Shown here one piece after another: positions 62,088 to 64,000 of a stretch of DNA of 64,000 nucleotides (position 1 is the stretch's first letter; every line of letters starts with the position of its first letter). The notes under the pieces were generated by a model. That model was not told the DNA's origin and searched no databases. It saw only the letters and a program-made list of their open reading frames with translations. The position numbers and the translations under genes are program-made. Where the stretch lies: contig QZDS01000008.1 of the NCBI GenBank assembly GCA_009917455.1, forward strand, positions 109,460 through 173,459. Reading direction: 5' to 3'. Source of the stretch: a bacterium 1xD8-48 (lineage in GTDB: Bacteria; Bacillota; Clostridia; Lachnospirales; Lachnospiraceae).

Positions 62088-62557
62088 CGGTGTATCATGG
62101 TTCCAATATTGAAATTATGAAGCCGGATATGGCGCATTCCCGTCTGAAACTGGATTTTGGAAAAGGATTTTATACAACATCTCTTTTGCCGCAGGCGGAA
62201 AAATGGGTGGAGCGTTTTCGCCGGGGCGGAGGCGAGGGGATTATAAATATTTATCAATTGGATGAAGCTGTATGGACAGAGACAAGGATTCTTTGTTTTG
62301 ACACTTATTCCGGCGAATGGCTGGATTTTATTACAGCCTGTCGTCAGGGAAAAGACACGTCAGACTATGATTTGATAATTGGCGGTGTGGCGAATGACAG
62401 GGTATTTAATACCTGTGAGTTGTATTTTAAACACTATATAGACAAGGATACAGCGATTGACAGGTTAAAATACGAGAAACCAAACCAGCAAATCTGCCTG
62501 AAAAACCAGAAAACCATCGACCGGTATCTTCATTTTGAGAGGAGTAAACGTGAATGA
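62084..62557 (+). CDS. DUF3990 protein, ADP-ribosyltransferase-like, module copy 2
   Basis: A 157-residue protein with the same blocks as copy 1: TVYHGSNIEIMKPDM, KLDFGKGFYTTSLLPQAEKW, EWLDFITACRQGKD and SDYDLIIGGVANDRVF. H in YHG and Y in GKGFY are the candidate NAD-binding pair of an ART fold. It lacks the basic insert of copy 1. Start and stop codons both overlap neighbours (ATGA), so all three genes are translated as a unit. Predicted toxin or effector; activity not shown. Confidence 0.8.
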   Translation: MTVYHGSNIEIMKPDMAHSRLKLDFGKGFYTTSLLPQAEKWVERFRRGGGEGIINIYQLDEAVWTETRILCFDTYSGEWLDFITACRQGKDTSDYDLIIGGVANDRVFNTCELYFKHYIDKDTAIDRLKYEKPNQQICLKNQKTIDRYLHFERSKRE

Positions 62558-62766
62558 ATGCAGAACCTCTGATTTTGCAGATGAAATATGCAGATATTAT
62601 TCAGCTTTTTGCAGAGCAGGAAAAGATTTCCCTGGATGAAGCACTGTCGTTTTTTTATCATTCTGATACTTATCAGCTTTTGAAAGATGGCGTATCGGAT
62701 ATGCATTGCATGAGCGACGGCTATCTTGCGGAAGAACTGGAGCGTGAATATAAGAAGAATTTCTAA
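62554..62766 (+). CDS. Small DUF3791-related protein, third member of module copy 2
   Basis: A 70-residue protein (IIQLFAEQEKISLDEALSFF, YHSDTYQLLKDGVSDMHCMS, DGYLAEELEREY). It resembles DUF3791-type proteins and is the counterpart of the third gene of copy 1. It overlaps the DUF3990 stop by four bases. Candidate neutralising partner. Confidence 0.72.
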   Translation: MNAEPLILQMKYADIIQLFAEQEKISLDEALSFFYHSDTYQLLKDGVSDMHCMSDGYLAEELEREYKKNF

Positions 62767-62820
62767 AAGGTGTAAAATTAAGAATATGACGGGAAATGAA
62801 TCGGCGCGCAGGCAAAAGCA

Positions 62821-62865
62821 AAAGAAACAGATTGTACCTGACAGGCAGTTACAGCCTGTTTCTTT
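62821..62865 (+). terminator. Terminator-like hairpin after module copy 2
   Basis: AAAGAAACAGATTGTA pairs with TACAGCCTGTTTCTTT (one mismatch, one G-T) around a 13-base loop. The T tract is interrupted. It lies between the module and the convergent ABC permease gene. Confidence 0.6.
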
Positions 62866-62910
62866 GTGTCATACCGCAAATATCCCGTATGCTTTCAAAT
62901 CCGTTCCGAC

Positions 62911-63546
62911 TCAGCGCCGCCTTTCATACCCCGCCGCGCTCACCACCATGGAAATCCCGAATAAAACCGCAACTCCAAGGCAGAGGGCGGGAATACAGCC
63001 CTGCGGAAAGCCTGTCATTTCTGCGAAACCGGGACCGTCTTCGAAATATTTAATCAGGAAAAACATGGGGATAAACACAAAAAATCCCATTACCTGCGCG
63101 GACTGGAACCCGAACCAGTAGGTCATAGGCAGGCAGACGCCGGTCCACACCAGAGGAATGACCACAGCGGAAAGAATGGAAAGCTTCCAGATATTCCAGT
63201 CAAAGCTTCGGAAAAAAATGCCGGGGAGGAGATTCAGCAAAATACTTCCTGCAAGACTGACGGACAGCGTGCAGAGAACGGAAAGATATTTGCCGGCCAC
63301 CACATGAAAGCCGTTTACAGGCATGGCAAGCTGGTATTTTTTCCAGCCGGCCCGTTCGTCAACGGTAAAGCACATGATATGCTGCATACCGATAGTGATT
63401 GAAAGCATGACGGAAGCCAGCATACCGGCATAGGGACCAGCGTTGCAGATAAGTAAAATGATTGCCGCTCCGGCAATAAAAAGCAGCTTTTTGTCAATAC
63501 TCTTGTAAAAAAGGGAAATTTCTTTATAAATCAATCCTTTTATCAT
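62911..63546 (-). CDS. ABC-2 type transporter permease
   Basis: A 211-residue membrane protein with six hydrophobic segments. Between helices it shows the ABC-2 pattern FTVDERAGWKKYQLAMPVNG (the coupling region), then VAGKYLSVLCTL. It belongs to a small export or antibiotic-resistance type pair with the ATPase upstream, whose stop it overlaps (ATGA). Since the ATPase is broken, this permease may be without a partner. Confidence 0.86.
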   Translation of the reverse strand: MIKGLIYKEISLFYKSIDKKLLFIAGAAIILLICNAGPYAGMLASVMLSITIGMQHIMCFTVDERAGWKKYQLAMPVNGFHVVAGKYLSVLCTLSVSLAGSILLNLLPGIFFRSFDWNIWKLSILSAVVIPLVWTGVCLPMTYWFGFQSAQVMGFFVFIPMFFLIKYFEDGPGFAEMTGFPQGCIPALCLGVAVLFGISMVVSAAGYERRR

Positions 63547-63932
63547 TTTTCGCCCCTGCCTCCTTTGATATAAAACAGCATAATGTCTTCTAAACTTGCG
63601 GAATCAACCACCACATTTTTGTATTTTTGTTTTGCCGCCTCCCGGTCAGGGACAAGGCATTCCATAGAAAGCTTTTCTTCCCTGTAAATAATGTAGTCAT
63701 CAGGAGAAATGCCGGTGAATTTTTCCCTTCCGCACCTGATAATACCGTAATTATAAATCAAATCGTCCTTGGATTTTTCAAAAATAATTTTGCCCTGATG
63801 AATGAGAATCACATAGTCGGCGATTTTCTGGATATCCGATGTGATGTGGGAGGAAAAAAAGATGGAGCGCTCCTCGTCCTGTATGAATTCCAGAAATAAG
63901 TCCAGTATCTCATCCCGAACCACGGGGTCTAG
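63543..63932 (-). pseudogene. ABC transporter ATPase, C-terminal part only, interrupted
   Basis: Reading from 63932 the frame starts at LDPVVRDEILDLFLEF, the stretch that follows the Walker B and signature in ABC ATPases, then IFFSSHITSDIQKIADYVIL (switch histidine) and about 70 C-terminal residues. The Walker A, signature and Walker B parts are absent. Upstream the frame hits a stop within a few codons, in sequence unlike an ATPase. The break falls inside a conserved core, so the gene has been cut by an insertion or rearrangement, not merely started late. Confidence 0.75.
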
Positions 63933-63951
63933 TATAACGTATTAAAAGTTC

Positions 63952-63979
63952 TTGTGTAAATTTACACATCTGCTATAAT
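63952..63979 (+). promoter_or_regulatory. Palindrome-overlapped promoter at the right edge
   Basis: A perfect 16-bp palindrome, TGTGTAAATTTACACA (63953-63968), overlaps a -35 (TTGTGT, 63952-63957) with TATAAT at 63974-63979, 16 bp apart. It points rightward out of the window, away from the broken ATPase gene. It probably belongs to the element that interrupted that gene. Confidence 0.6.
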
Positions 63980-64000
63980 GGTTATATCAACCTATTTGGA

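Noticed and set aside
1..64000. CRISPR array, rRNA or tRNA genes
   Set aside because: No regularly spaced direct repeats and no rRNA or cloverleaf-like sequences with conserved T-loop were noticed by eye; a covariance-model scan was not possible.

Overview
The window looks like a chromosomal segment of a spore-forming, Gram-positive clostridium, most likely a Lachnospiraceae-type gut Firmicute. Evidence: a complete spoIIIAA-AH operon, spoIVB, long-form hpf, the clostridial order asp23-nusB-xseA-xseB-ispA-dxs-tlyA-nadK-argR-recN, strong AGGAGG ribosome binding sites, moderate GC, and hexuronate genes (uxuA-uxuB). No rRNA, tRNA or CRISPR array was seen.

Layout. 1-8 kb: a partial DUF2971 gene, a cluster of DnaA boxes, hpf, a GT-C type membrane protein with a GT2-GtrA glycosyltransferase, ispF on the minus strand, then rpsO-pnp. 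8.3-19.9 kb: an AT-richer accessory block with an XRE regulator diverging from an eleven-gene operon. The operon encodes two unknown secreted or membrane proteins, two carrier proteins, a GNAT-like protein, an SDR, two AMP-forming ligases, an MBOAT acyltransferase, a DltD-like SGNH protein carrying interleukin-like (ILEI) repeats, and a PLP decarboxylase. It resembles an expanded, rewired dlt (D-alanylation) system and is the strongest candidate for an undescribed pathway. It ends at a decayed RelE/ParE-like toxin remnant. 20.2-25.6 kb: the spoIIIA operon. 25.7-39.1 kb: deoB, prfC, a transglutaminase-like lipoprotein, and the nusB to recN housekeeping run. 39.1-45.1 kb: a MATE exporter behind what looks like a leader-peptide translational attenuator, then uxuA-uxuB and spoIVB.

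45.1-64 kb is an accessory-rich zone. It holds a truncated TetR, a decayed copy of the spoIVB 3' end, an AlbA_2 (Schlafen-type) regulator with a perfect 12-bp tandem repeat, an amidohydrolase and an aldo/keto reductase. Next come two separate copies of a small-protein / DUF3990 (ART-like) / small-protein module, at 50.4-51.4 kb and 61.8-62.8 kb. Between them lie an XRE regulator facing an orphan GHKL kinase across two operator palindromes, a ClC channel, an IbrA-IbrB pair overlapping endonuclease IV, a second MATE exporter, an ATPase + DUF4435 pair resembling the PARIS anti-phage system, and an OGG-type DNA glycosylase. At the right edge an ABC transporter ATPase gene is cut by foreign sequence carrying a palindromic promoter, probably the end of a mobile element.

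Working together: the spore, RNA, translation and isoprenoid genes are core and conventional. The 8.8-19.8 kb operon probably activates an amino acid and/or acyl group on carrier proteins, modifies it while tethered, and exports it to a surface polymer. The 50-63 kb region reads as a loose defence and DNA-repair neighbourhood. All functions are predicted from sequence alone.
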